Shown: piece by piece, positions 27,036 to 33,583 of the stretch
Layout of the letters: every line of letters starts with the position of its first letter
Numbering within the stretch: position 1 is the stretch's first letter
Source of the DNA: DATFYM01 sp035315065
Lineage (GTDB): Bacteria; Acidobacteriota; Terriglobia; UBA7540
Direction of reading: 5' to 3'
DNA: 33,583 bases
Assembly (NCBI GenBank): GCA_035315065.1
Contig: DATFYM010000030.1
Location: 1 to 33,583 of the forward strand
Made by a program: the position numbers and the translations under genes
The notes under the pieces: generated by a model
Database searches by the model: none
What the model saw: only the letters and a program-made list of their open reading frames with translations
What the model was told of the DNA's origin: nothing

Positions 27036-27729
27036 GGGGCAACCTTGGGTCGCGCGTTTTCAAACCACGGAGTTTCAGTAGCGAGCGGACGGTGTTCTGA
27101 AGCGTCCGCAGGCGCTCCGCTGGCGTTAGGGAAAGCATCCAGCGGATCAGGGTGAGGTCGACGCCGTCATCGCTGTACGCCGTGTTGTCGGCGAAAGGCT
27201 TGGCGCCCGGTGGCGCACCTCCAGAGACCTCCTCGTCGCTGCTCCGGCGGCGCCCCGCCAGTTGCCCGTCGAGATAACGCAACTCGTTGCACAGAAAGTT
27301 CCAACGACGGAACACGTCCAGCGCGCCCTGCTCGGTCAGCCGCAAGGCTAGCGGGCTTCGCGCCACGCGGTGGAAGAACGGAACGAGAGTGGGATGCGGA
27401 GTGCAGGCATTCATCAACCGCACGAACCTAGGGTTGGGGTTGCGCTCGTTGGCAGCATCGCACAGCACGCCGAGAACCGCAAGGTCACCGCAGGATCGAG
27501 TAGCATCCAAGAGCTTGTCCTCATCCAACTCGTCAACTTGGCGGAGCAGCCAGTCGAGCACCACCCAAGTCAGTCGGCCGGAGTCCCGGCAATGTGACGT
27601 ACACTCAGCAATCACCTCTTCTGGCTGGCGAGGGTCTCCGTCGCGCCCTGTCGTCGCCACCAGCACGGCAGCTCCCATCCGGTTCAGCTCTTGAAACAAG
27701 CGATCTAAGCGATCTATTGGTTCAACCAT
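27016..27729 (-). CDS. Unknown protein coupled to nucleotidyltransferase
   Basis: A 237-residue cytoplasmic protein. Residues 40-145 are helical and carry a conserved-looking pattern (LTWVVLDWLLRQVDELDEDK, FVRLMNACTPHPTLVPFFH, VARSPLALRLTEQGALDVFR). A Gly/Ser-rich linker (about 150-180) leads to a second helical block, DGVDLTLIRWMLSLTPAERL to LLKLRGLKTRD. No family is recognised. The 20-nt overlap with the nucleotidyltransferase start suggests a two-gene unit of toxin-antitoxin or abortive-infection style, but this is positional inference. The ATG at 27729 has GGAAGAG about 8-14 nt upstream. A truncated relic of the same gene lies at 22044. Confidence 0.65.
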   Translation of the reverse strand: MVEPIDRLDRLFQELNRMGAAVLVATTGRDGDPRQPEEVIAECTSHCRDSGRLTWVVLDWLLRQVDELDEDKLLDATRSCGDLAVLGVLCDAANERNPNPRFVRLMNACTPHPTLVPFFHRVARSPLALRLTEQGALDVFRRWNFLCNELRYLDGQLAGRRRSSDEEVSGGAPPGAKPFADNTAYSDDGVDLTLIRWMLSLTPAERLRTLQNTVRSLLKLRGLKTRDPRLPHDRFEP

Positions 27730-27805
27730 CCCTGCTCTTCCATGAAGTAATGGATCTTCTCATTTGCTATTCCGCTGGCCCGACCAGCCGGCGACCAGCA
27801 CTGCT

Positions 27806-27862
27806 CTTCCCATCGGCAATCGGCACTCGTCAATCGCGTCAATCGGCAATCGCTTTGCAGCC
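27806..27862. repeat. caatcggcaatc word-repeat tract
   Basis: Tandem-like copies of (t)caatcggcaatcg with small variations. The same word family appears inside the 5' end of rpe (32992-33024) and beside the zwf end (33373-33397). In the partner cassette (about 22340-22365) this tract is replaced by unrelated sequence, so it was gained or lost after duplication. Confidence 0.7.
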
Positions 27863-28028
27863 GACATCATCTGCTATATACTGGCCCGCTGTTTGTGTCA
27901 ACGCAAGCTCGACTCGGTTAGTGGGTCAATTGATGCTGTAGCGGCGCGTTCACCTCGCCAAATGGCGACGTAAAGCCGCCTCTACGTCAAAATAACTCAC
28001 TACCTCGACTTGCTTCGAGGAACCTTAT

Positions 28029-29819
28029 ATGAAAATGACGTTGGCCGACTGGCTGGTCGTGGCCGCCTATTTCCTCCTCAACCTGCTCATCGGGCTTTAC
28101 TACCGCAAGAAGGCCAGCGCCAGCACGGAGGATTTCTTTGTGTCCGGCCGTGAAGCCTCCTGGTGGCTGGCGGGAACCTCCATGGTGGCCACCACTTTTG
28201 CCGCGGACACACCCCTTTGGGTGACCGGCCAAGTGGTGCGACGGGGCGTAGCCGCCAACTGGTTTTGGTGGAGTTTCCTGCTGAGCGGGATGATGACCGT
28301 GTTTTTCTTTGCGCGCATGTGGCGAAGAGCGGAGATCATCACCGACGTGGAGCTGGTCGAGTTGCGATACGCCGGCAAACCTGCTGCCTTCCTCCGGGGA
28401 TTTCGCGCCGTTTACTTTGGCCTCCTCATCAACTGCATCATTTTGGGGTGGGTCAACCTGGCGATGGAGAAGATCCTGGGGATTTCACTCAACATCCCTA
28501 AATTCTGGGCCGTGGTCATCTGCATGGCGATCACGGCGGCATACACCTCGATCTCCGGCCTTTGGGGAGTGCTCTGGACGGACATGGTGCAATTCGTTCT
28601 GAAGATGGCCATGTTAATCCTCTTGGCCTTTTACGCGGTGCACGCCGTGGGCGGCATGAGCGCACTCAAGACCAAGCTTGCCGCCGTGGACGCAGCGAGG
28701 GGCGCCGCCGTAGGTGGTTCCGGATCCATCCTCTCCTTCGTTCCGGATTTGCATTCTCCCTGGATGCCGCTTATGACTTTTCTCGTTTACATCGGCGTGT
28801 ACTGGTGGTCCGTCTGGTATCCGGGAGCGGAACCGGGTGGGGGCGGTTATGTAGCGCAGCGCATTTTCTGCGCCAAGGATGAAAAGAACTCTCTGCTGGC
28901 AACATTGTGGTTCAACATCGCCCATTACGCCTTGCGGCCCTGGGCCTGGATTCTTACCGCGTTGACCGTGGTCGTCCTTTACCCCCAACTGAGCCTGCCG
29001 GGCGCCGACGCTGAGGGCGGCTTCGTTCGGGTCTGGGTGGATTACTTACCCGGAGCTTTTCGTGGCCTGATGCTCGCCGCCTTTGCCGCTGCTTACATGT
29101 CCACGATTGCCACGCAGCTCAACTGGGGGTCGTCCTACCTGGTGAACGATTTCTATCGCCGCTTCCTGGTGCGCAACCACTCTGAGCGCCACTACGTAAC
29201 CATTTCCAAAGTCTCGACCATGGGGCTGATGGTCATAAGCGCGGCAGTCTCCTACGTCATGCACTCAGTCGCGGGCGGTTGGGATATGGTGGTCAACATC
29301 GGCGCGGGTACGGGCGCGGTGTACCTGCTGCGCTGGTACTGGTGGCGCATCAATGCCTGGTCGGAAATCTCCGCGATGATCACGGCGGCAGCCACCTCCA
29401 TCACTCTCCGCTTTGCAAGCCCCTTTGCGGCCTCTGACCCGAACCAGTTCGCGAAGAACTTGGTCTTGACGGTCGCAATCACCACGCTTGTGTGGCTGGC
29501 CGCCACGTTCCTGACTCAGCCCGAGCCAGAATCGAAGCTCCTCTCCTTTTACCGGAAGGTGCGGCCGGGTGTAACCGGGTGGAGGCGCCTCGCCGTGCTG
29601 GCGCCGGAAATCCCTCCCACTCAAGATGGCTGGTATAATTTCATGGATTGGGCACTGGGTTGTTTGATGGTCTACATGATGCTGTTTGCTATCGGCAAAC
29701 TGTTGTTGGGTTCCAGCAGCACCGGCCTCCTGTTCCTGGGCATCGCCGCCATTTCGGGATATATCATCTACTGGGATTTATCGCGCCGCGGGTGGGAAAC
29801 GCTATCGGGAAAGAAGTGA
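28029..29819 (+). CDS. Sodium:solute symporter (SSS family)
   Basis: A 596-residue inner-membrane transporter with about 13-14 hydrophobic helices. The SSS N-terminal signature is clear: STEDFFVSGREASWWLAGTS (32-51), then SMVATTFAADTPLWVTGQVV and VELVELRYAGKPAAFLRGFR. The central part has LMLAAFAAAYMSTIATQLNW, the usual Na-coupled core helix. An AGGA site lies 7 nt before the ATG. The stop codon overlaps the preferred start of murQ by 4 nt, so the two are translationally coupled. Substrate cannot be read from sequence. The coupling to murQ suggests MurNAc or a related amino sugar, as in MurNAc-use loci of other bacteria. Confidence 0.9.
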   Translation: MKMTLADWLVVAAYFLLNLLIGLYYRKKASASTEDFFVSGREASWWLAGTSMVATTFAADTPLWVTGQVVRRGVAANWFWWSFLLSGMMTVFFFARMWRRAEIITDVELVELRYAGKPAAFLRGFRAVYFGLLINCIILGWVNLAMEKILGISLNIPKFWAVVICMAITAAYTSISGLWGVLWTDMVQFVLKMAMLILLAFYAVHAVGGMSALKTKLAAVDAARGAAVGGSGSILSFVPDLHSPWMPLMTFLVYIGVYWWSVWYPGAEPGGGGYVAQRIFCAKDEKNSLLATLWFNIAHYALRPWAWILTALTVVVLYPQLSLPGADAEGGFVRVWVDYLPGAFRGLMLAAFAAAYMSTIATQLNWGSSYLVNDFYRRFLVRNHSERHYVTISKVSTMGLMVISAAVSYVMHSVAGGWDMVVNIGAGTGAVYLLRWYWWRINAWSEISAMITAAATSITLRFASPFAASDPNQFAKNLVLTVAITTLVWLAATFLTQPEPESKLLSFYRKVRPGVTGWRRLAVLAPEIPPTQDGWYNFMDWALGCLMVYMMLFAIGKLLLGSSSTGLLFLGIAAISGYIIYWDLSRRGWETLSGKK

Positions 29820-30796
29820 AGAAGGTGTCGGGTCTCAGGTGCCAGGTGTCAGGGAAACCTCGCGAACGCATAACGGAACAGGCGAATCCCGCCTCCGCTT
29901 CCCTGGATACGAAGTCGACGCAGGAAATCCTGCGCATCATCAATCGCGAGGATCATCGCGTGGCGCCGGCGATTGGCAAGATCCTCCCGCAGATTGCGCG
30001 CGCCGTCGATCTCGCGGTGGACGCGATCAGCCACGGCGGGCGGCTGGTGTACCTGGGGGCCGGCACCAGCGGACGCCTGGGTGTACTGGACGCCGCTGAA
30101 TGTCTGCCCACCTTCGGCACCCTGAGCGTGGTGGGTGTGCTTGCGGGCGGCCCGCCAGCCATGTTCGCGGCGGTTGAAGGGTCAGAGGACGATCAGCGCC
30201 AGGCCGTGTGCGATTTGCGCGCCATCAAACTCACCAAACGCGACGTCCTGGTTGGAATCTCCGCCAGTGGACGCACGCCGTACACGTCGGCCGGCATGCG
30301 CTACGCTCGCCGGCTCGGGGCACAAGTGGTCGCCCTGTGCTCGAACCCCGGCTCGGAGATGGAGTGCGAGGCGGATGTGGCTCTGGTACCGCGCACCGGC
30401 CCGGAGGTCGTCGCCGGCTCCACTCGCATGAAGGCGGGGACCGCGCAGAAGCTGGTTCTCAATATGCTCTCGACTGCCACCATGGTACGGCTGGGGCGAG
30501 TGTTCTCCAATCTGATGGTCAATGTGCAACTGACCAACGAGAAGCTGCTGCAGCGCGCCCAGGCGATCGTAGTGCAAGAGACCGACGTCAGCGCTGCCGC
30601 GGCCCAACGCGCGCTCCGAGAGTCGGGCGGGAACCTGCCGGTGGCGCTCCTAATGCTTTGGAAGAGCATTTCGCGCAACGAGGCCGCACGTTTGCTGGCC
30701 GGCAGAGCGAAGATGGCCGCGGTGTTGCGGCAAGCACGGGAAGAAAGCAGAAAGCAAACCAAAAGGCAAAAGTCAAAAGGCAAAGGGCAAAAGTGA
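29816..30796 (+). CDS. murQ: N-acetylmuramic acid 6-phosphate etherase
   Basis: MurQ cleaves the lactyl ether of MurNAc-6-P, giving GlcNAc-6-P and D-lactate, in the cytoplasm. The 326-residue product has the SIS domain and the MurQ signature GAGTSGRLGVLDAAECLPTF, preceded by TEQANPASASLD and followed by VVGVLAGGPPAM, EGSEDD and GPEVVAGSTRMKAGTAQK. The frame is open further upstream inside the symporter gene, but GTG 29816 is chosen: it overlaps the symporter stop (GTGA) and leaves only about 20 extra residues before the conserved TEQ start. Those residues (VSGLRCQVSG) and the Lys-rich tail (RKQTKRQKSKGKGQK) are encoded by simple word repeats. No MurNAc kinase is in the window. Confidence 0.92.
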   Translation: MKKVSGLRCQVSGKPRERITEQANPASASLDTKSTQEILRIINREDHRVAPAIGKILPQIARAVDLAVDAISHGGRLVYLGAGTSGRLGVLDAAECLPTFGTLSVVGVLAGGPPAMFAAVEGSEDDQRQAVCDLRAIKLTKRDVLVGISASGRTPYTSAGMRYARRLGAQVVALCSNPGSEMECEADVALVPRTGPEVVAGSTRMKAGTAQKLVLNMLSTATMVRLGRVFSNLMVNVQLTNEKLLQRAQAIVVQETDVSAAAAQRALRESGGNLPVALLMLWKSISRNEAARLLAGRAKMAAVLRQAREESRKQTKRQKSKGKGQK

Positions 30797-30945
30797 AGAC
30801 GTCTCAGTATCACGACGCGATGCGAACATTGCGCGCGAATCCGGAAGCTCCGATTCGAAATCCCGAGTTCGCGAGTCCCGAGTCCCGAGTTCCGAGTCCC
30901 TTGCCTGCGAATCCCGAAACCCGAACCCCGAATCCCCGAACACGG
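30774..30945. repeat. Word repeats spanning murQ 3' end and spacer to murA
   Basis: Copies of aaggcaaaagtcaaaaggca encode the murQ tail and end at its stop. They are followed at about 30855-30945 by repeated variants of gagtcccgagtcccgagttc and aatcccgaaacccgaacccc. The two tracts have different words but the same style. There is no gene in the 162-bp gap before murA. Confidence 0.75.
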
Positions 30946-30958
30946 GGCATGTAAAGCT

Positions 30959-32233
30959 ATGGATAAGTTTCTTATCGAGGGTGGCAGACCCCTGGAGGGC
31001 CGCGTCACGATCAGCGGCGCCAAGAATGCGGCGCTGCCCGCCATGGCCGCCGCTTTGCTCACCGACCAGCGAGTGGTCCTGCACAACGTGCCGCGAGTGC
31101 GCGACATCGGGACGTTGCGCATGCTGCTGGAGGAGTTGGGCGTCGACTCCTCCGCGGAGCGCGAAGGGCACGGCCACCGCGTGGAGATCCAGGCGCGCCA
31201 GTTGGAGGACCCGCTCGCCCCCTACGAACTCGTGAAACAGATGCGAGCCTCGGTCCTGGTACTGGGACCGCTGGTGGCGCGGGCAGGCCATGCGCGCGTC
31301 TCGCTGCCCGGTGGATGTGCCATCGGAGCGCGGCCGATCAACCTTCACCTCAAGGGCCTGGAAGCGCTGGGCGCTTCCATCCAGCTCGACCACGGCTACG
31401 TCGAAGCCTGGTCCGACGGCCTCAAGGGTACGCGCTTCCAATTTGATACCATCAGCGTCACTGGCACCGAGAACCTGATGATGGCAGCGACGCTGGCGGA
31501 GGGTGAGACGGTGCTCGAGAACACGGCGCGCGAGCCCGAGGTCCAGGACCTGGCGGACCTTCTCAACGCCATGGGCGCGCGGATCGAGGGCGCCGGCACC
31601 GACACCATCCGCGTCCGCGGTGTCAGCAAGCTGCACGGCGCCGAGCACACCATCATCCCCGACCGTATCGAGACCGGAACCTTTGTGGCCGCCGCCGCGA
31701 TCACCGGTGGCCGCCTCCTGCTCGATGCCGTCGAGCCCAGTCACATAGCCACCGTGACCGCACAGCTCGCCGCGGCCGGAGTGGAGATTAAACCCACGGG
31801 GCCCCGCCAACTGGAGGTCGCGGGGGCCGGACCCCTTCAGGCTGGCGACGTGGTGACCCAAGAGTATCCCGGTTTCCCCACGGACATGCAGGCCCAGTAC
31901 ATGGCCCTGATGACCCAGGCTCGCGGCACCTCGGTGATCACCGAAACCATCTTCGAAAACCGGTTCATGCACGCGCTCGAACTGCTGCGCCTGGGCGCCG
32001 ATATCACCATCGACGGGCGGCGCGCCCTGATCCGAGGCGGCACCCCGCTGAGCGGCGCCAACGTGCAGGCGTCGGACCTGCGCGCCAGCGCGTCGCTGGT
32101 GCTTGCCGGCCTCGCCGCCCGCGGCGAGACGCTAATCGACCGGGTCTATCACATCGATCGCGGTTACCAGCGCATTGAGGAGAAGCTGACCCAGGTGGGC
32201 GCCAGTATCCGCCGCATCTCCGAAGCGGGCTGA
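30959..32233 (+). CDS. murA: UDP-N-acetylglucosamine 1-carboxyvinyltransferase
   Basis: MurA transfers enolpyruvate from PEP to UDP-GlcNAc, the first committed step of peptidoglycan synthesis. At 424 residues it has normal length. Key features are Lys22-Asn23 in SGAKNAALP, Arg96 in KQMRASVLVLGP, the catalytic loop LPGGCAIGARPINLHL with Cys120 (the fosfomycin target, so the Cys form rather than the Asp form), and YPGFPTDMQAQ. The two-domain alpha/beta barrel is complete to GYQRIEEKLTQVGASIRRI. No strong Shine-Dalgarno precedes the ATG (catgtaaagct). The upstream 100 bp are repeat words, so the promoter may lie farther up, possibly shared with the symporter-murQ pair. Confidence 0.97.
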   Translation: MDKFLIEGGRPLEGRVTISGAKNAALPAMAAALLTDQRVVLHNVPRVRDIGTLRMLLEELGVDSSAEREGHGHRVEIQARQLEDPLAPYELVKQMRASVLVLGPLVARAGHARVSLPGGCAIGARPINLHLKGLEALGASIQLDHGYVEAWSDGLKGTRFQFDTISVTGTENLMMAATLAEGETVLENTAREPEVQDLADLLNAMGARIEGAGTDTIRVRGVSKLHGAEHTIIPDRIETGTFVAAAAITGGRLLLDAVEPSHIATVTAQLAAAGVEIKPTGPRQLEVAGAGPLQAGDVVTQEYPGFPTDMQAQYMALMTQARGTSVITETIFENRFMHALELLRLGADITIDGRRALIRGGTPLSGANVQASDLRASASLVLAGLAARGETLIDRVYHIDRGYQRIEEKLTQVGASIRRISEAG

Positions 32234-32336
32234 TCAAGCAGCCGTCAGCGCCCCGCCCCGAGGAGGTCAGCGAATCCTCGCTGGCTTCCTGGCGGTGACC
32301 GCCGATCGCTCCCGCCCCATCGCGCCATACCAAACC

Positions 32337-33047
32337 TCAACGCTCCGCGCTGGCGATGAGACGCTGGATACTTGCCGCCACGCCGCCGGGTGGGTCGAAG
32401 ACGGCCGAACCTGCCACCAGGACGTTGGCTCCGGCTTCCACCGCCGCGCGAATCGTCTTCTCGTGAATCCCGCCGTCCACCTCCACTTCGCAGTCGAGGC
32501 CGCGCGCTTCGATCTCCCGGCGCACCTCGCGAATCTTGCCCAGCGTTTCCGGGATGAATTCCTGCCCGCCGAATCCGGGATTCACCGTCATCACCAGCAC
32601 CAGTTGCAGGCTCCCCAACACCTCCGAGAGCATGGCGACCGGTGTAGACGGAGTGATGGCCACGCCTGCTTTCTTTCCCCACCCGTGAATCTGCTGGATC
32701 GCCCGGTGCAGGTGCGGGGTGGACTCCTGATGGATGATGAGCGTGTCGGCGCCCGCCCTGGCGAAGCTCTCGATGAAGTCCTCCGGCGGCTGGACCATCA
32801 GGTGAACCTCCAGGGTCAGGCGGGTGAGCGGCCGCAGCGCCTCGACCACCTGCGGCCCAAAGGTGATGTTGGGCACGAAGAGGCCGTCCATGATGTCGAT
32901 CTGGACGCGGTCCACTCCGGCAGCTTCGACCTCGAGCACTTGCTCACCCAGCCGCGTGAAGTCCGCCGAAAGGATGGAAGGCGCGATATGAAATTGACGA
33001 TTGTCGATTGCCGATTGCCGATTTGAAGACCGAGTTGTCGAATCCAT
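32337..33047 (-). CDS. rpe: Ribulose-phosphate 3-epimerase
   Basis: Interconverts D-ribulose-5-P and D-xylulose-5-P in the pentose phosphate pathway. A 236-residue TIM barrel: IAPSILSADF (21-30), QIDIMDGLFVPNITFG (49-64), VHLMV (81-85), MTVNPGFGGQEFI (153-165) and EVDGGI (189-194). Metal/catalytic acids Asp51 and Asp191 and His82 are present, but the usual first metal-ligand His (H-x-D) is Gln49. The first about 18 residues (SSNRQSAIDNRQF) are not part of the fold and are encoded by the caatcggcaatcg word repeat, so the start region has been remodelled. ATG 33047 is the only good start seen. It lies just downstream of the zwf end and is probably co-transcribed with it. Confidence 0.92.
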   Translation of the reverse strand: MDSTTRSSNRQSAIDNRQFHIAPSILSADFTRLGEQVLEVEAAGVDRVQIDIMDGLFVPNITFGPQVVEALRPLTRLTLEVHLMVQPPEDFIESFARAGADTLIIHQESTPHLHRAIQQIHGWGKKAGVAITPSTPVAMLSEVLGSLQLVLVMTVNPGFGGQEFIPETLGKIREVRREIEARGLDCEVEVDGGIHEKTIRAAVEAGANVLVAGSAVFDPPGGVAASIQRLIASAER

Positions 33048-33061
33048 GCTGCCTGCCTGAA

Positions 33062-33397
33062 AGCTCGAAACTCAAAATCGAAATTCGAAACTCGCCCCTT
33101 AACGTTAGAACAGCGAACACTCAAAACTGGAAACGGCGGTTACTGGTTTCTCAGAAGCTGTGAAAGAGTTAAACACAGAGGCGCAGAGACACAGAGAAAG
33201 AGTGAGAAGATCGCACTTAGATCCTTTTATTTCCAGACGTTTCTCACGTTTTCTCATTTCTCTCTGTGTCTCTGTGTCTCTGTGATGGAAGCTCCTTCGC
33301 AATTTCTTCACGCCTTCTCAGTCACGAAACTCCTCCGAGGGCGAATTTCGAATTTCGAGTTTCGCTTTTTTTCAATCGTCAATCGACAATCGTCAAT
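33062..33397. repeat. Nested palindromes and word repeats between zwf and rpe
   Basis: The outer pair is about 33064-33096 (cgaaactcaaaatcgaaatt...) against 33339-33365 (gggcgaatttcgaatttcga...), near reverse complements. The inner pair is 33174-33197 (cacagaggcgcagagacaca...) against 33261-33284 (tctctgtgtctctgtgtctc...), 24 bp with two mismatches. The inner element is the widespread palindrome that yields spurious SLCLCASV proteins. A caatcgtcaatcgacaatcg tract (33373-33397) adjoins the zwf stop. No gene is supported in this 353-bp gap. Confidence 0.85.
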
Positions 33398-33400
33398 TCT

Positions 33401-33583
33401 TCAAAACTGGTGCCAGTGGCGGTGCGGTCCGTCGCGCTCGATAAAGGCATCGGCTTCCGGCGGTCCCCAGGTTCCGGCCTCGTAGAAATAGAGCCCTTTG
33501 CGGCCGTCCTGCTTCCACCGGTCGAGCACCGGAGTGATCAACTCCCATGCGAGGTCCACAAAATCGTCGCGCGTAAAAAGCAT
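33401..33583 (-). CDS. zwf: Glucose-6-phosphate 1-dehydrogenase, C-terminal end only
   Basis: The last 60 codons of a gene that enters from beyond the window. The ATG at the window edge is simply an internal or unproven codon. The sequence (FVDLAWELITPVLDRWKQDG, then LYFYEAGTWGPPEADAFIER and DGPHRHWH) matches the conserved C-terminus of G6PDH, where the Y-x-x-G-(S/T)-W-G-P-x-x-A motif is characteristic. The enzyme oxidises glucose-6-P with NADP, the entry step of the pentose phosphate pathway, which fits the downstream rpe gene on the same strand. Confidence 0.88.
   Translation of the reverse strand: MLFTRDDFVDLAWELITPVLDRWKQDGRKGLYFYEAGTWGPPEADAFIERDGPHRHWHQF

Larger units (their letters stand above)
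25495..27925. repeat. Cassette B of a segmental duplication (partner 20640-22420)
   Basis: The fuller copy of the duplicated block: unknown gene, nucleotidyltransferase fragment, sigma region 4 fragment and kinase catalytic half. Matching stops just C-terminal to the kinase domain (REVCAAL here, RSLAVAL in the partner). Limits are approximate because the ends fade gradually. Confidence 0.8.

Noticed and set aside
29648..29815. Extended N-terminus of MurQ
   Set aside because: Lies inside the symporter in another frame and lacks MurQ similarity; GTG 29816 with the 4-nt overlap is better.
30773..31972. 399-codon minus-strand frame
   Set aside because: Antisense of murA; composition rich in Gly/His/Arg typical of shadows in GC-rich genes.
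33105..33311. 68-codon minus-strand frame containing a LCLCASV-type peptide
   Set aside because: Translation of the widespread cacagagg palindrome, not a gene.

Overview
The window reads as chromosomal DNA of a GC-rich soil-type bacterium, most likely an Acidobacteriota member of the Solibacter/Bryobacter kind. That placement is inference. It rests on four large membrane Ser/Thr kinases with PD40/TolB or TPR sensor regions, remnants of the ECF sigma factor that usually precedes such kinases, many decayed toxin-antitoxin genes, and spacers full of palindromic and low-complexity repeats. No rRNA, tRNA, CRISPR array, transposase or phage gene was seen.

Layout. 1-411 is the end of an unknown lysine-rich gene, followed by a repeat-filled spacer with a 39-bp perfect palindrome. 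987-6747 holds two kinase-PD40 receptors, each with a TATAAT box only 11 nt from its ATG. 6927-8360 holds a ParD/ParE-like pair and a polynucleotide-kinase-like P-loop protein. 8573-11038 is a secreted fusion of a serine beta-lactamase-fold (AmiE-like) domain to a DUF1343/NamZ exo-muramidase domain. 11386-15699 is an accessory strip: an unknown protein, a decayed DUF5615/DUF433 pair, a ParE-like gene with a disturbed 3' end, and three tandem Uma2-family genes. 15894-18258 is a cobalamin-type radical SAM enzyme with a PqqD-like C-terminus, preceded by a 67-codon gene. This is the best candidate for an undescribed (RiPP-like) system.

18591-27729 contains two copies of one cassette: unknown gene, nucleotidyltransferase, ECF sigma region 4 remnant, kinase. 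The kinase catalytic halves match, but the sensor halves differ (PD40 in one, TPR in the other). The copy nearer 22 kb has lost most of its small genes. A secreted protein of unknown function lies between the copies.

28029-33583 is a housekeeping stretch: a sodium:solute symporter coupled by a 4-nt overlap to MurQ, then MurA, then on the opposite strand ribulose-phosphate 3-epimerase and the C-terminus of glucose-6-phosphate dehydrogenase.

Themes. The muramidase/amidase fusion, symporter, MurQ and MurA together suggest recovery and re-use of cell-wall MurNAc, although no MurNAc kinase is present here. Rpe and Zwf belong to the pentose phosphate pathway. Short palindromes and word-like repeats have entered coding sequence at least three times: a kinase domain, two kinase juxtamembrane linkers, and the ends of murQ and rpe.
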